A stretch of 64,000 bases of DNA from Parvularcula lutaonensis. Its GTDB lineage: Bacteria > Pseudomonadota > Alphaproteobacteria > Caulobacterales > Parvularculaceae. Position 1 is the first letter of the stretch. Each line of letters opens with the position of its first letter. The position numbers were made by a program, and so were the translations under genes. The notes under the pieces are model-generated. The model was not told the origin of the DNA. It did not search any database and was given only the letters and a program-made list of their open reading frames with translations. The stretch lies in NCBI RefSeq assembly GCF_014651915.1, contig NZ_BMXU01000001.1, positions 1,309,501-1,373,500 of the forward strand, given 5' to 3'. Positions 53,107-62,332 of this stretch are shown here, in pieces.

Positions 53107-54207
53107 ATGTTCGAACAGCAGCAGTTACGCGCCCTCATAGACACGGCTGTCGACGGCATCCTGTCGATCTCCGCCGACGGCCGCGTGCGGCTTTACAACC
53201 GCGCTTCGGAACGGATCTTCGGCTATTCCGCCGAGGAGGTCCTCGGGCAGGATGTCGCCATGTTGATGCCGGAGCATCACGCGCGCAACCACGGCCAGTA
53301 TATCGAGAACTACCTGTCGACAGGCGAAGCCAGGATCATCGGCATCGGGCGCCAGGTGCAGGGGGTGAAGAAGGACGGCTCGGTTTTTCCGCTGCACCTT
53401 TCGGTGGGCGAGTTCAGGGAAGCTGGGGAGCGCTATTTCGTCGGCATCATCCACGACCTCAGCGAGCAGATGGCCGAGCGCGAACGGACGCGAGCCCTTC
53501 AGGAACAGATCGAGCTGATCGGCAGGCACTCCGCTGTCAGCGAGATGGGCGCCGCACTTGCCCATGAGCTGAACCAGCCGCTGACCGCCGTCGATCTTTT
53601 CCTCGTCGCAGCCGAAAGGAAGCTCGAGAACGATCCTGACGGTGCACGGAGGATCTTTGCGCGGGTCAGGGAGGAGGCCGAGCGCGCCGGAAATATTGTC
53701 CGCCGAATCCGGCAAATGGTCGAACGCTCCGACGGCGAACACAGCCTTTTCGACCTCGGGCAAGTCATCGACAGCGCTGTCGAGCTGTGCCGGACGGTCA
53801 GCCAACGGCCGGACACCATCCGCATCGAGACAACCGGCCCGGCCATGCTGTTCGGCGACAGCACGCAGATCAGGATGATCCTCGTCAACCTCATCAAGAA
53901 CGCACTCGATGCGGTCGGTGACCAGCCCCGCGGTCAGGTCGTCGTCAGGGTGCGGAGCGGTGACCCTCTCCGGATCGAGGTCCTCGACAACGGCCCCGGT
54001 GTCGGGCCTGAATTCGAGGACAAGCTGTTCCAGCCCTTCGCGAGCACCAAGACAAAAGGGTTGGGCATCGGGCTGTCGATCTGCCGGACAATTGCCGAAG
54101 CTCATGGCGGCAGGCTTCTCTATAAGGCTCCGGACGGGTATCGGGACGGCCTTGGCGGCGCTTCGTTCATCCTGGAGTTGCCCCAGCCGGACGAAAGGAA
54201 CCTATGA
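53107..54207 (+). CDS. fixL: heme-PAS oxygen sensor kinase FixL
   Basis: A 366-residue soluble kinase. The PAS domain ends GIGR and matches FixL: H62 aligns with the heme-ligating histidine of Bradyrhizobium FixL and R82 with the arginine that reads oxygen. The transmitter has H153 in LAHELNQP, NLIKNAL and TKGLGIGLSICR. There is no membrane segment. It should be active at low oxygen and phosphorylate FixJ. Its stop overlaps the fixJ start (ATGA). Confidence 0.87.
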   Translation: MFEQQQLRALIDTAVDGILSISADGRVRLYNRASERIFGYSAEEVLGQDVAMLMPEHHARNHGQYIENYLSTGEARIIGIGRQVQGVKKDGSVFPLHLSVGEFREAGERYFVGIIHDLSEQMAERERTRALQEQIELIGRHSAVSEMGAALAHELNQPLTAVDLFLVAAERKLENDPDGARRIFARVREEAERAGNIVRRIRQMVERSDGEHSLFDLGQVIDSAVELCRTVSQRPDTIRIETTGPAMLFGDSTQIRMILVNLIKNALDAVGDQPRGQVVVRVRSGDPLRIEVLDNGPGVGPEFEDKLFQPFASTKTKGLGIGLSICRTIAEAHGGRLLYKAPDGYRDGLGGASFILELPQPDERNL

Positions 54208-54794
54208 GCGCCCCTGAAAAAATCGCGATTGTCGACGATGACGACAGCCTCCGGGAGGCGGCGCTTCTCGTCCTCGATCGGACGGGACGGGAGATTTCCG
54301 GCTTCGAGAGCGGCGAGGCCTTCCTTGCAACGGGGAGCGAGAGCGACTGGGATGTCGTTTTCCTCGATCTCAAGATGCCGGGACCGTCAGGCTTTGACGT
54401 GCTGCGTGACCTCTCCCGCCGCGGCAAGCCGGACTATCCGGTGGTGATGATCAGCGCCCATGGCGACGTGAAGGCCGCGGTGCAGGCGATGCGCCTCGGT
54501 GCCGTGAGCTTCATCGAGAAGCCGTTCTCCGCAGAAGAGCTGGAGGCGGCGATCACCGAGGCGCGGGAGACCTCCGAGCTCGGATCGGCAGCGCGACAGG
54601 AAGCGCTATCCCGCCTCACGCCGCGCGAAAAGGAGGTTGCTGAGCTTCTCAACGAAGGGCTCAGCAACAAGGAAGTTGCGCTGGAACTCGACTGCAGCCC
54701 ACGGACGGTCGAGATCCACCGTTCGCGGGTCCTCGACAAGCTGGGCGTGCGCAATGTAGCGGGATTGGTCAGGCTTCTCTCGTCACTCGGTTGA
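54204..54794 (+). CDS. fixJ: FixJ-type response regulator
   Basis: A 196-residue regulator. The receiver has DDDD near 11-14, D55 in VVFLDLKMP, the SAHGDV switch and K in IEKPFS; a LuxR-type HTH follows (LTPREKEV to VEIHRSRVLDKLGVRN). These features match FixJ, which is phosphorylated by FixL and activates fixK. Co-translated with fixL. A receiver gene follows 51 bases later. Confidence 0.9.
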   Translation: MSAPEKIAIVDDDDSLREAALLVLDRTGREISGFESGEAFLATGSESDWDVVFLDLKMPGPSGFDVLRDLSRRGKPDYPVVMISAHGDVKAAVQAMRLGAVSFIEKPFSAEELEAAITEARETSELGSAARQEALSRLTPREKEVAELLNEGLSNKEVALELDCSPRTVEIHRSRVLDKLGVRNVAGLVRLLSSLG

Positions 54795-54845
54795 GCTTTG
54801 CGGCAACGCAACGTTCTCTCCCGCAATCGGGCCTAGTTCCGCGCC

Positions 54846-55217
54846 ATGCCAAGCGATGCGCCATGCCCTTCCCGCGTGTTCATCATCGAGGATGACCCGG
54901 CGGTGCGGGACGCCCTTTCCCTCCTCATTGAGGGGCAGGGCGTCGAGGTGGTCTCCTTTGCCGACGGCCAGCACTTCCTGGACAGCGCTTCGCCGAAGCC
55001 AGGAGACGTGGTCCTGCTCGACCTGCTCTTGCCTAAGGTGGACGGATACCAGGTCGCCGCTGCGCTGCGAGAGCGTTCGGTCGATTGCCGACTGATCCTC
55101 ATCTCCGCAGAACGGGCTTCCGCCTTCGATGCGGCAGTGCAGGCAATCAAGCCGGAGGCCGCCTTCCGAAAGCCGCTGACGACGACGCAGCTGCTTGAAG
55201 CGATCGGGACACTGTAA
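54846..55217 (+). CDS. stand-alone receiver protein between fixJ and fixK-like gene
   Basis: A 123-residue receiver with IIEDDPAV, D59 in VLLDLLLP and FRKPL as the lysine motif, but no output domain. It is not FixT-like. Position between fixJ and the FixK-like gene suggests that it feeds into FixL/FixJ signalling as a sink, brake or adaptor. This role is inferred. Confidence 0.75.
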   Translation: MPSDAPCPSRVFIIEDDPAVRDALSLLIEGQGVEVVSFADGQHFLDSASPKPGDVVLLDLLLPKVDGYQVAAALRERSVDCRLILISAERASAFDAAVQAIKPEAAFRKPLTTTQLLEAIGTL

Positions 55218-55231
55218 GGGATTGCCCTTAC
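55214..55231. promoter_or_regulatory. 7-bp inverted repeat before fixK-like gene
   Basis: GTAAGGG-ATTG-CCCTTAC is perfect. It overlaps the stop codon of the receiver gene and lies 68 bases before the fixK-like ATG. It may be an operator. A second palindrome, GCGG-ATT-CCGC, is nearby at 55240-55250. Confidence 0.45.
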
Positions 55232-55298
55232 GCGGCGTTGCGGATTCCGCGCGCTTTTCGTTTCGGCCACCTTCTCGAAACAAGAGGAGGAGGACGAC

Positions 55299-55865
55299 AT
55301 GGCGCAATCGCTGATCAAGACCTACCCGAAGAAGGCCACGCTGTTTGCGGCAGGAGATGCGGCCGGAGCGCTGCCGAAGCTGCTTTCCGGCGCCGTCATT
55401 CTTTACACGATCCTCCCCGATGGGCGGCGTCAGGTCCTCGATCTCGCAGGGCCGGGCGACTTCCTCCATTTTGAAACCGAGGGCGAGATCGACCACTTCG
55501 CCGAAGCCCTGACCGAGTGCCAGGTGGCAAGTTTCCAGGCATCGGAACTCCTCGCCTCGAAAGACACGGCTGCCTTCCTGATCGAGCAAATGCGGGAGCG
55601 CCTCGCCATGGAGCGCCGGCACATCACCATGCTCTCGCGCAAAAGCGCTTCGGAGCGGCTGATGGACTTCGTCCTTCTGGCCGCTGACTGCCTGGGCGAG
55701 GACGAGGGTCGCTTCGACCTGCCACTGACCCGGCAGCAGATTGCAGACTTCACCGGACTGACCCTCGAAACCGTGAGCCGCACCTTTGCCAAGTGGCAAC
55801 GCGACAACACGCTGACCCGGCTTGCCGGCCAGACCTACCAGATGAGCGGCGCACTCGCAGCCTAG
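55299..55865 (+). CDS. FixK-like Crp/Fnr regulator
   Basis: A 188-residue cyclic-nucleotide-fold regulator without the N-terminal cysteines of Fnr, so it cannot hold an Fe-S cluster and fits FixK. The effector domain is short. The helix-turn-helix LTRQQIADFTGLTLETVSRTF has the E-x-x-S-R recognition pattern of proteins that read TTGAT-type half-sites. Preceded by GAGGAGGAGG. It is the likely target of FixJ and activator of ccoN. Confidence 0.85.
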   Translation: MAQSLIKTYPKKATLFAAGDAAGALPKLLSGAVILYTILPDGRRQVLDLAGPGDFLHFETEGEIDHFAEALTECQVASFQASELLASKDTAAFLIEQMRERLAMERRHITMLSRKSASERLMDFVLLAADCLGEDEGRFDLPLTRQQIADFTGLTLETVSRTFAKWQRDNTLTRLAGQTYQMSGALAA

Positions 55866-55886
55866 AGCACTGTTTCGCCTGTCATT

Positions 55887-55930
55887 TGGCCCCGCGCATC
55901 CTTCACCGTAAGGTGGTAGCGCGCGGGCCA
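55887..55930. other. large stem before LacI gene
   Basis: TGGCCC at the left end pairs with GGGCCA at the right, with GCGC stretches and an inner CACC-GTAA-GGTG. It overlaps the LacI gene leader and may separate fixK-like and LacI transcripts. Confidence 0.4.
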
Positions 55931-55938
55931 GGAAGACC

Positions 55939-56982
55939 ATGATGAGCGACAGCGGCGAGACTGATACCAAGCGCGCCGTCGTGACCGTCAAGCACGTCGC
56001 CGAGCGCGTCGGCGTCTCGCTCATGACGGTATCGCGAGTCCTGAACCAGCCCGAGAAGGTGAAGCCCGAGACAGCGGAGCGGGTGCGCAAGGCGATCCGT
56101 GAACTGAACTACCGACCCAATCCCGTGGCCCAGAGCCTTGCCGGGCGACGATCGCTGCTCATCGGCCTTCTCTATAACAATCCGAGCGCGAACTACCTTG
56201 CTGAGTTGATGCTGGGCGCCATGGCTGCTTGCCGTGAGCGGGGCCACCACCTGCTTGTCGAAGACTATATCGCCGGACGGGCCTGGGATGATGCTGAGGC
56301 GATTGCCGAGGCGATCCGAGGGAGCGGGGTACAGGGACTGATTGTTTGCCCACCGGTCGGGGAGCGCCCCGAAGCCGGCAAGATGATCGAAGCCGCAGGG
56401 CTGCCTTTCGTCCGTATTGCGCCGGGTGAGGAGACGACGGATGCGCCCTATGTGATGATCGATGACCACGAAGCAGCCCGGGGAATGACGGAGCACCTGA
56501 TCGCCCTCGGCCACGAGCGGATCGGTTTCATCGAAGGCCCTCCGGACCAGGTGTCGAGCGCCCGGCGGCGGCGCGGGTTCGAAGCGGCCATGGCGGCAGC
56601 GGGCCTGCCGCACGGGCCGGACCTGCGCGCCACGGGCGACTACACCTACCGGTCGGGCATGGAGGCGGCGCTCGAGCTCCTCGCGCCCGAGACCCGGCCG
56701 ACCGCGATCTTCGCCAGCAATGACGACATGGCAGCGGGTGCCATCGCCGCGGCGCTTCAACGTGGACTGACGATCCCCGATGACCTCTCAATCGCCGGGT
56801 TCGACGATGTTTCGCTGGCTTCTTCCATCTGGCCTCCGCTGACGACAGTCCGCCAACCCATCCGCGAGATGGCGGCGGAGGCTGTGCGGCTCCTCGAGGC
56901 GGCTGCTCGGGACGGCAGGTCCGTCGACCCCGTCATTCTTCCGACCACGGTCATCGCGCGGGAGTCCGTTCAAGGCCGCTGA
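55939..56982 (+). CDS. LacI-family transcription regulator
   Basis: A 347-residue repressor. The HTH TVKHVAERVGVSLMTVSRVLN is followed by the hinge and a sugar-binding domain with DDHEAARGMTEHL, FIEGP and IFASNDDMAAG. The N-terminal 14 residues extend beyond the usual start. It may control a carbohydrate locus; the alpha-glucan locus and its LacI-like site lie 9 kb upstream, but no gene beside it is an obvious target. It sits oddly between the fix regulators and ccoN. Confidence 0.85.
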   Translation: MMSDSGETDTKRAVVTVKHVAERVGVSLMTVSRVLNQPEKVKPETAERVRKAIRELNYRPNPVAQSLAGRRSLLIGLLYNNPSANYLAELMLGAMAACRERGHHLLVEDYIAGRAWDDAEAIAEAIRGSGVQGLIVCPPVGERPEAGKMIEAAGLPFVRIAPGEETTDAPYVMIDDHEAARGMTEHLIALGHERIGFIEGPPDQVSSARRRRGFEAAMAAAGLPHGPDLRATGDYTYRSGMEAALELLAPETRPTAIFASNDDMAAGAIAAALQRGLTIPDDLSIAGFDDVSLASSIWPPLTTVRQPIREMAAEAVRLLEAAARDGRSVDPVILPTTVIARESVQGR

Positions 56983-57221
56983 GCCTTCCCACCCGGAACA
57001 GGCACCTGCTGCTGGCGGGTGCAGACGGCAGCGGCGTGGCAGGCGTGGCGCTCCTCCGGCGCCCGGTCCGGCACGCCGAAGGGCACGAGCCGGACGAAGC
57101 CATCACTGGTGCACACCCGAACGAGAGGGAGCCCCGGGGAGACGGCGATGCCTTCGACCGGCAAGGCAAGAGCCAGCGCAGCGAGGACACGGGCCACAAC
57201 GGTTGGGACATGAGAGGCCAT
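56970..57221 (-). CDS. small secreted Cys-containing protein, uncertain
   Basis: An 83-residue frame with an N-terminal hydrophobic stretch (VVARVLAALALALPVEG) followed by PLVRVCTSDGFVRLVPFG and HACHAAAVCTRQ. This resembles small proteins with a CTxDG and ACHA-C pattern seen in other alphaproteobacteria. No strong ribosome site precedes the ATG and it overlaps the LacI stop by 13 bases. The remaining bases to ccoN hold only the regulatory site listed below. Confidence 0.5.
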   Translation of the reverse strand: MASHVPTVVARVLAALALALPVEGIAVSPGLPLVRVCTSDGFVRLVPFGVPDRAPEERHACHAAAVCTRQQQVPVPGGKAQRP

Positions 57222-57274
57222 GGCTGCCGAACTGTTTCTTTCTAGCCTACCTAGCCCGCCGAGGAACGGGTTCC

Positions 57275-57288
57275 TTGACCTCGCGCAA
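57275..57288 (+). promoter_or_regulatory. FNR/FixK-type site upstream of ccoN
   Basis: TTGAC-CTCG-CGCAA fits the TTGAY-N4-RTCAA pattern with the left half intact and CAA kept at the right. It is centred about 70 bases before the ccoN start, where an activator site for an FNR-type promoter would lie. Confidence 0.55.
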
Positions 57289-57350
57289 TTCATTCCCTGC
57301 CCGACCTGCGAAGACACACCTGATCCAGTGGTGAAACCGGCAGGTTCGGC

Positions 57351-59018
57351 GTGCAGAATCAGACAGCTCCCCAGCCCATCCGGGAATCCGGCGATGAGAT
57401 CCCGTTTCTCGCCTTTTTCCTCGGTATAGGCACACTCTTCTTCTTCGTGATCGCAGCAGCAACGCCTGAAGAGGCCATGCGCGTTCATGCGTTCTTGTTC
57501 CTGGCAGCGTTCAGCGCCGGGCTCTACGCCCTTCTCCTCCACCTTCAGTCAGGGACGCGACCCGATGCGACAGCCTACAATATGGGCGTCGTGAAGGCCG
57601 GGGTTTTCGCTTCGGCCTTCTGGGGGGTCGCAGGGTTCCTCGTTGGAACGCTGATCGCATGGCAGCTCGCCTTCCCCGAAACACTGTCCTTTCCGAGCCT
57701 TCCGTGGACGAATTTTTCACGGTTGCGGCCAGTGCACACTTCCGCGGTGATCTTCGCCTTTGGCGGCAACGTGCTCATTGCGACCTCGTTCTATGTCGTG
57801 CAACGGACAACCAAGGCGCGGCTGTGGGGCGGGACGCTGCCTTGGTTCGTGTTCTGGGGCTATAACCTGTTCATCGTCATCGCGGCGACCGGCTACCTGA
57901 TGGGCATCACCCAGTCGCGGGAATACGCCGAGCCCGAGTGGTATGCGGATCTTTGGCTGACCATCGTCTGGGTCGTCTATCTCCTCGTTTTCCTCGGCAC
58001 CTTGTGGAAGCGGAAAGAACCCCACATCTACGTGGCGAACTGGTTCTATCTCGCCTTCATCGTGACCGTGGCGATGCTGCACGTGGTCAACAATCTCGCC
58101 GTTCCGGTGAGCATTCTCGAAAGCCGGAGCTATTCGCTCTTCTCGGGCGTTCAGGATGCACTGACCCAGTGGTGGTACGGGCATAATGCCGTCGGCTTCT
58201 TCTTGACCGCGGGCTTCCTCGCCATCATGTACTACTTCATCCCGAAAAGGGTGAACCGGCCGGTCTATTCCTACCGGCTGTCGATCGTGCACTTCTGGTC
58301 ACTGATCTTCATCTATATCTGGGCAGGCCCGCACCACCTTCATTACACGGCTCTTCCCCAATGGGCGCAGACCCTCGGCATGGTGTTCTCTGTCATGCTG
58401 TGGATGCCGAGCTGGGGCGGGATGATCAACGGAATCATGACCCTCTCCGGGGCCTGGGACAAGCTGCGGACCGACCCAGTCGTTCGTATGATGATCGTTT
58501 CGCTCGCCTTCTATGGCATGTCGACCTTCGAAGGCCCGCTACTTTCCATCCGTGCGGTGAATGCCCTGTCACACTATACCGAATGGGGTATCGGTCACGT
58601 GCATTCAGGTTCTCTCGGCTGGGTCGGCTTCATCAGCTTCGGTGCGCTCTACTGCCTCACGCAGTGGGTGTGGAAGCGGGAGCGTCTTTACTCCCTCGCC
58701 CTCGTCGAATGGCACTTCTGGATCGCGACGATCGGTATCCTTCTCTACATCTGCGCGATGTGGGTGGCAGGAATCACCGAGGGCCTGCAGTGGCGCGCCT
58801 ATGACGAGTTCGGCTTCCTCCAGTACTCGTTCATCGAAACCGTCGAAGCGAAGCACATCCCCTACATCATCAGGGCGACCGGCGGCTCGATGTTCCTGAT
58901 TGGTGCACTGATCATGTGCTACAACCTCTATATGACGGCCACCGGCCGGGTGCGGGAGAGCGAGCGCAATGCCGCGCCCGCCGCTCCCGCCGACACCGTC
59001 GCTGTCCCTGCGGAGTAA
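57351..59018 (+). CDS. ccoN: cbb3-type cytochrome c oxidase subunit I
   Basis: A 555-residue catalytic subunit, starting at GTG 57351. About 14 membrane segments; histidines for the low-spin heme b and the heme b3-CuB centre appear in [37 protein letters not shown] and [12 protein letters not shown]. It reduces oxygen at low concentrations. First gene of ccoNOQPGHI. Confidence 0.97.
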   Translation: MQNQTAPQPIRESGDEIPFLAFFLGIGTLFFFVIAAATPEEAMRVHAFLFLAAFSAGLYALLLHLQSGTRPDATAYNMGVVKAGVFASAFWGVAGFLVGTLIAWQLAFPETLSFPSLPWTNFSRLRPVHTSAVIFAFGGNVLIATSFYVVQRTTKARLWGGTLPWFVFWGYNLFIVIAATGYLMGITQSREYAEPEWYADLWLTIVWVVYLLVFLGTLWKRKEPHIYVANWFYLAFIVTVAMLHVVNNLAVPVSILESRSYSLFSGVQDALTQWWYGHNAVGFFLTAGFLAIMYYFIPKRVNRPVYSYRLSIVHFWSLIFIYIWAGPHHLHYTALPQWAQTLGMVFSVMLWMPSWGGMINGIMTLSGAWDKLRTDPVVRMMIVSLAFYGMSTFEGPLLSIRAVNALSHYTEWGIGHVHSGSLGWVGFISFGALYCLTQWVWKRERLYSLALVEWHFWIATIGILLYICAMWVAGITEGLQWRAYDEFGFLQYSFIETVEAKHIPYIIRATGGSMFLIGALIMCYNLYMTATGRVRESERNAAPAAPADTVAVPAE

Positions 59019-59023
59019 CCGCC

Positions 59024-59800
59024 ATGAGCATCATGAACCGTCACAAGTTCCTCGAGAAAAATTCGGGCCCTCTCGTCGCGGCCATCCTGGTCGTGGTGTC
59101 GATCGGCGGCCTCATCGAGATCGCACCACTCTTCTATGTCGAGAACACGATCGAAAAGGTTGAAGGCGTTCGTCCCTATACGCCGCTCGAACTGGCCGGC
59201 CGGGATATCTACATCCGAGAAGGCTGTTACAGCTGCCATAGCCAGATGGTCCGCCCCCTGAGGGATGAGGTCGAACGCTATGGGCACTACTCCCTCGCGG
59301 CTGAGAGCATGTATGACCATCCGTTTCAGTGGGGTTCCAAGCGTACTGGCCCGGATCTCGCGCGCGTTGGCGGCAAGTATTCCGACGACTGGCACCGCCA
59401 GCACCTGATCGACCCGCGGAGCCTCGTCCCCGGCTCGGTGATGCCGCCCTACGCCTTCCTCGACGGTGAGGAGCTCGATATCGAGCGGATCGCCGACAAG
59501 ATGAAGACCAACCGCAAGGTAGGCGTGCCTTATACGGACGAGCAGATCGAGAGTGCGGCTCACGATCTCCGGATGCAGGCAGGTTCGCCGTATGCCGAGG
59601 ACTATTCCGGCTTCGAGGAACGCTGGGGAGGGGTGGCGATCCCCGACATCCCGACCAACAAGACAATCACGGAGATGGATGCGCTGATCGCCTATCTCCA
59701 GGTCTTGGGGACCATGGTCGACTTTTCGACGTTCGAGATCGACGCTCCCGACCCCGACGATCTTTCCGCTGAGATCCAGACCGACGGGACGGAGGGCTGA
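59024..59800 (+). CDS. ccoO: cbb3-type cytochrome c oxidase subunit II
   Basis: A 258-residue membrane-anchored monoheme cytochrome c. One segment (about 16-34) anchors it; the heme c motif is CYSCH in [15 protein letters not shown], with the axial methionine in VMPPYAF. Passes electrons to CcoN. ccoN ends 5 bases upstream. Confidence 0.96.
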   Translation: MSIMNRHKFLEKNSGPLVAAILVVVSIGGLIEIAPLFYVENTIEKVEGVRPYTPLELAGRDIYIREGCYSCHSQMVRPLRDEVERYGHYSLAAESMYDHPFQWGSKRTGPDLARVGGKYSDDWHRQHLIDPRSLVPGSVMPPYAFLDGEELDIERIADKMKTNRKVGVPYTDEQIESAAHDLRMQAGSPYAEDYSGFEERWGGVAIPDIPTNKTITEMDALIAYLQVLGTMVDFSTFEIDAPDPDDLSAEIQTDGTEG

Positions 59801-59802
59801 AA

Positions 59803-59967
59803 GTGCACGTTCTTCTTTCCAATATCGCGCAGACCTTCGGCCTGCTCCTCTTCATCATCGCTTTCGCGCTGATCCTTTTCTACGCGCTGTCGCCCGCCAA
59901 CAAGGCGACTTTCTCCCGCGCGCGTTTCGTTCCCCTTGACCGGGATGGTAGTGACGATGACCAATAA
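59803..59967 (+). CDS. ccoQ: cbb3-type oxidase subunit CcoQ
   Basis: A 54-residue protein from GTG 59803, too short to be listed by a length-limited search. One membrane segment (GLLLFIIAFALILFYAL) is followed by SPANKATF and an acidic tail. Matches CcoQ (FixQ), which stabilises CcoP in the complex. The start is 2 bases after the ccoO stop; the end overlaps ccoP by 11 bases. Confidence 0.9.
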   Translation: MHVLLSNIAQTFGLLLFIIAFALILFYALSPANKATFSRARFVPLDRDGSDDDQ

Positions 59968-60889
59968 CGATCACCAGACGGACAAAACTGAGGTCGACGG
60001 CCACACCGGCGTCGAGACCACCGGCCATGAGTGGGACGGCATCAAGGAGCTGAACAATCCGCTTCCTCGCTGGTGGCTGATCGTCTTCTACGCCACCATT
60101 GCGTGGGCGGTAGCCTACTGCATCTTCATGCCGTCGTTCCCCGGCTTCCCCGGACTGAGGAAGTACTCCGACCGGGACAAGGTTGCCGAGGAGATCGCCC
60201 TTGCATCGAACGAGCGGTCGGAGCTTGCGAACCGCCTCCTGTCTGATCTTTCGCTCGAAGCAATCGAACAGGACCCGGAGCTCTTCCAGTTCGTGATGGC
60301 TGCCGGCAAGTCCGCCTTTGGTGACAATTGCGCCACCTGCCACGGCGTGGGCGGGCGCGGTTTCAGCGGTTATCCAAGCCTTGCCGACGATGTCTGGCTG
60401 TGGGGCGGGACCCTGGAAGACATCAAATACACAATTACCCACGGCATTCGTTCGCACTCGGAACAGACGCGATTTTCCTCCATGCCGGCTTATGGTGAAC
60501 AGAAAATCCTGTCTCCCAGAGACATCGACAATCTTGCCGTCTACGTCAAAAGCCTGTCCGAGGACGTCGATAACCCCGAGGCGATCGAAGCTGCACGGCC
60601 GATCTTCGAGGCCCAGTGTGCTACATGCCACGGCAAGGACGGCCGCGGGAACCGGGAGTTCGGGGCCCCCAACCTCACTGATGCCGAGTGGCTATATGGA
60701 GGGGACCTGCGGTCAATCCGTGCACAGATACATAGCGGCCGGAACGGTGTCATGCCTGCATGGGGAGATCGGCTGGATGACGCCACGATCACCGCGCTCG
60801 CCGTCTATGTCCACGCCCTTGGAGGTGGCGAGCAGGATTATGCGCGCATTGACGATCAAGAAACGGAGGACGCCGCAGGCGGGAAATGA
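59957..60889 (+). CDS. ccoP: cbb3-type cytochrome c oxidase subunit III
   Basis: A 310-residue diheme cytochrome c. The N-terminal FixP segment with NPLPRWW and one membrane helix is followed by two cytochrome c domains with NCATCH and QCATCH. Start ATG 59957 is the best fit to CcoP; ATG 59945 is possible. It receives electrons from bc1 through soluble cytochromes. Its stop overlaps ccoG (ATGA). Confidence 0.96.
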   Translation: MTNNDHQTDKTEVDGHTGVETTGHEWDGIKELNNPLPRWWLIVFYATIAWAVAYCIFMPSFPGFPGLRKYSDRDKVAEEIALASNERSELANRLLSDLSLEAIEQDPELFQFVMAAGKSAFGDNCATCHGVGGRGFSGYPSLADDVWLWGGTLEDIKYTITHGIRSHSEQTRFSSMPAYGEQKILSPRDIDNLAVYVKSLSEDVDNPEAIEAARPIFEAQCATCHGKDGRGNREFGAPNLTDAEWLYGGDLRSIRAQIHSGRNGVMPAWGDRLDDATITALAVYVHALGGGEQDYARIDDQETEDAAGGK

Positions 60890-62319
60890 CGTCGATGCCG
60901 TTCGATGAGGCTCATCCGCAGCTCTACGCCAAGCGTGAGGCTATCCACCCCAAGCTGGTCAAGGGGAAGTACCGCCTGATAAAATGGGCGGTGCTCTTCG
61001 TGACCCTCGGCACCTACTACACCCTGCCTTGGTTACGCTGGCCGCGCGCGCCGCATGAGCCCAGCCAGGCGGTCCTCGTCGATTTCGCCGGTAGCAGGCT
61101 CTACTTCTTCGGCATCGAGATCTGGCCTGATGAGTTCTACCTGGTGACAGGCGTCCTTGTCTTGTCCGCCCTCCTCCTTTTCCTGACGACAGCGATCTGG
61201 GGGCGCCTCTGGTGCGGTTACGCCTGCCCACAGACGGTGTGGACGGATCTTTACATCGCGGTCGAGCGAATGATCGAAGGCGACCGCAACAAGCGGCTGC
61301 AATTGGCGAAGAAGCCCTGGACGGCGGACAAGATCGCCAAGAAAGTGGCCAAGCACAGCCTGTGGCTGTTGATCGCCGCCTGCACGGGCGGGGCATGGGT
61401 GCTCTATTTCCATGATGCACCCACGGTCATCCGCGGGCTCTTCTCGGGGGAAGCCCCGGGAAGCTCTTACATCTTTATTGGTCTACTGACTTTCACGACC
61501 TATACCCTGGCCGGAATGATGCGCGAGCAAGTCTGCACCTATATGTGCCCATGGCCCCGCATCCAGGGCGCGATGACCGACGCCGAGACCTTCCAGGTCG
61601 GCTACTACGCCCTGCGCGGCGAACCACGGGGTAAGCACAAGAAGGGCGCGGACTGGTCGAAGCTAGGCGATTGCATCGATTGCAATGGCTGCGTCGTCGC
61701 CTGCCCGATGGGGATCGACATCCGCGACGGCGACCAGCTCGAATGCATCAATTGCGGGCTGTGCGTCGATGCCTGCGATGCGGTCATGGCAAAGGTCGGC
61801 CTGCCCAAGGCGCTGATCGCCTACGGGAACGACTATACCCGGGTGAAGGACCCAAAGGACCGCAGGCGCTTCCCAAAGATTTTCCGTCCACGGATCTATA
61901 TCTATCTAGCAGCGATCTTTCTTGTCTCGGTTTTGATGCTGGTGGGGTTCCAGTCCCGAGAGAGCGTCGAGTTTGGCCTTGAACGCGATCGCGCCGTGCT
62001 TGCAACCACATTGTCTGATGGCAGCATACGGAACGCTGTTACCGCCCGCATCCTGAACAAGGACAGCGAGCCGCGAGAGTTCATGCTCTCTGTCAGTGGG
62101 CCGGATGCGCTTGAGGTTTCAGCCGTCGGCAGGGATGTCGAAGACCGGTCAATCGCATTCACCGTCCCCGGCGACCGCCAAGTGAAGGTCCGCCTGTTCT
62201 TGACCCTTCCTGCCGAGGCCCAACGCCATGAGGAAATCGATCTGACCCTGACCGACCTCGCGAGCGGCGAGACGACCACCCGCACCATGAGCTTCGTCCG
62301 GGCGGGACCGAACGGATAG
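60886..62319 (+). CDS. ccoG: cbb3 oxidase accessory protein CcoG (FixG)
   Basis: A 477-residue membrane protein with about five hydrophobic segments. Two 4Fe-4S motifs are seen: CIDCNGCVVACP and CINCGLCVDACD, with YMCPWPRIQ and WCGYACPQTVW as further Cys-rich blocks. It reduces copper for the assembly of the oxidase. Overlaps ccoP. Confidence 0.95.
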   Translation: MTSMPFDEAHPQLYAKREAIHPKLVKGKYRLIKWAVLFVTLGTYYTLPWLRWPRAPHEPSQAVLVDFAGSRLYFFGIEIWPDEFYLVTGVLVLSALLLFLTTAIWGRLWCGYACPQTVWTDLYIAVERMIEGDRNKRLQLAKKPWTADKIAKKVAKHSLWLLIAACTGGAWVLYFHDAPTVIRGLFSGEAPGSSYIFIGLLTFTTYTLAGMMREQVCTYMCPWPRIQGAMTDAETFQVGYYALRGEPRGKHKKGADWSKLGDCIDCNGCVVACPMGIDIRDGDQLECINCGLCVDACDAVMAKVGLPKALIAYGNDYTRVKDPKDRRRFPKIFRPRIYIYLAAIFLVSVLMLVGFQSRESVEFGLERDRAVLATTLSDGSIRNAVTARILNKDSEPREFMLSVSGPDALEVSAVGRDVEDRSIAFTVPGDRQVKVRLFLTLPAEAQRHEEIDLTLTDLASGETTTRTMSFVRAGPNG

Positions 62320-62332
62320 AGGAGGAGAAACG

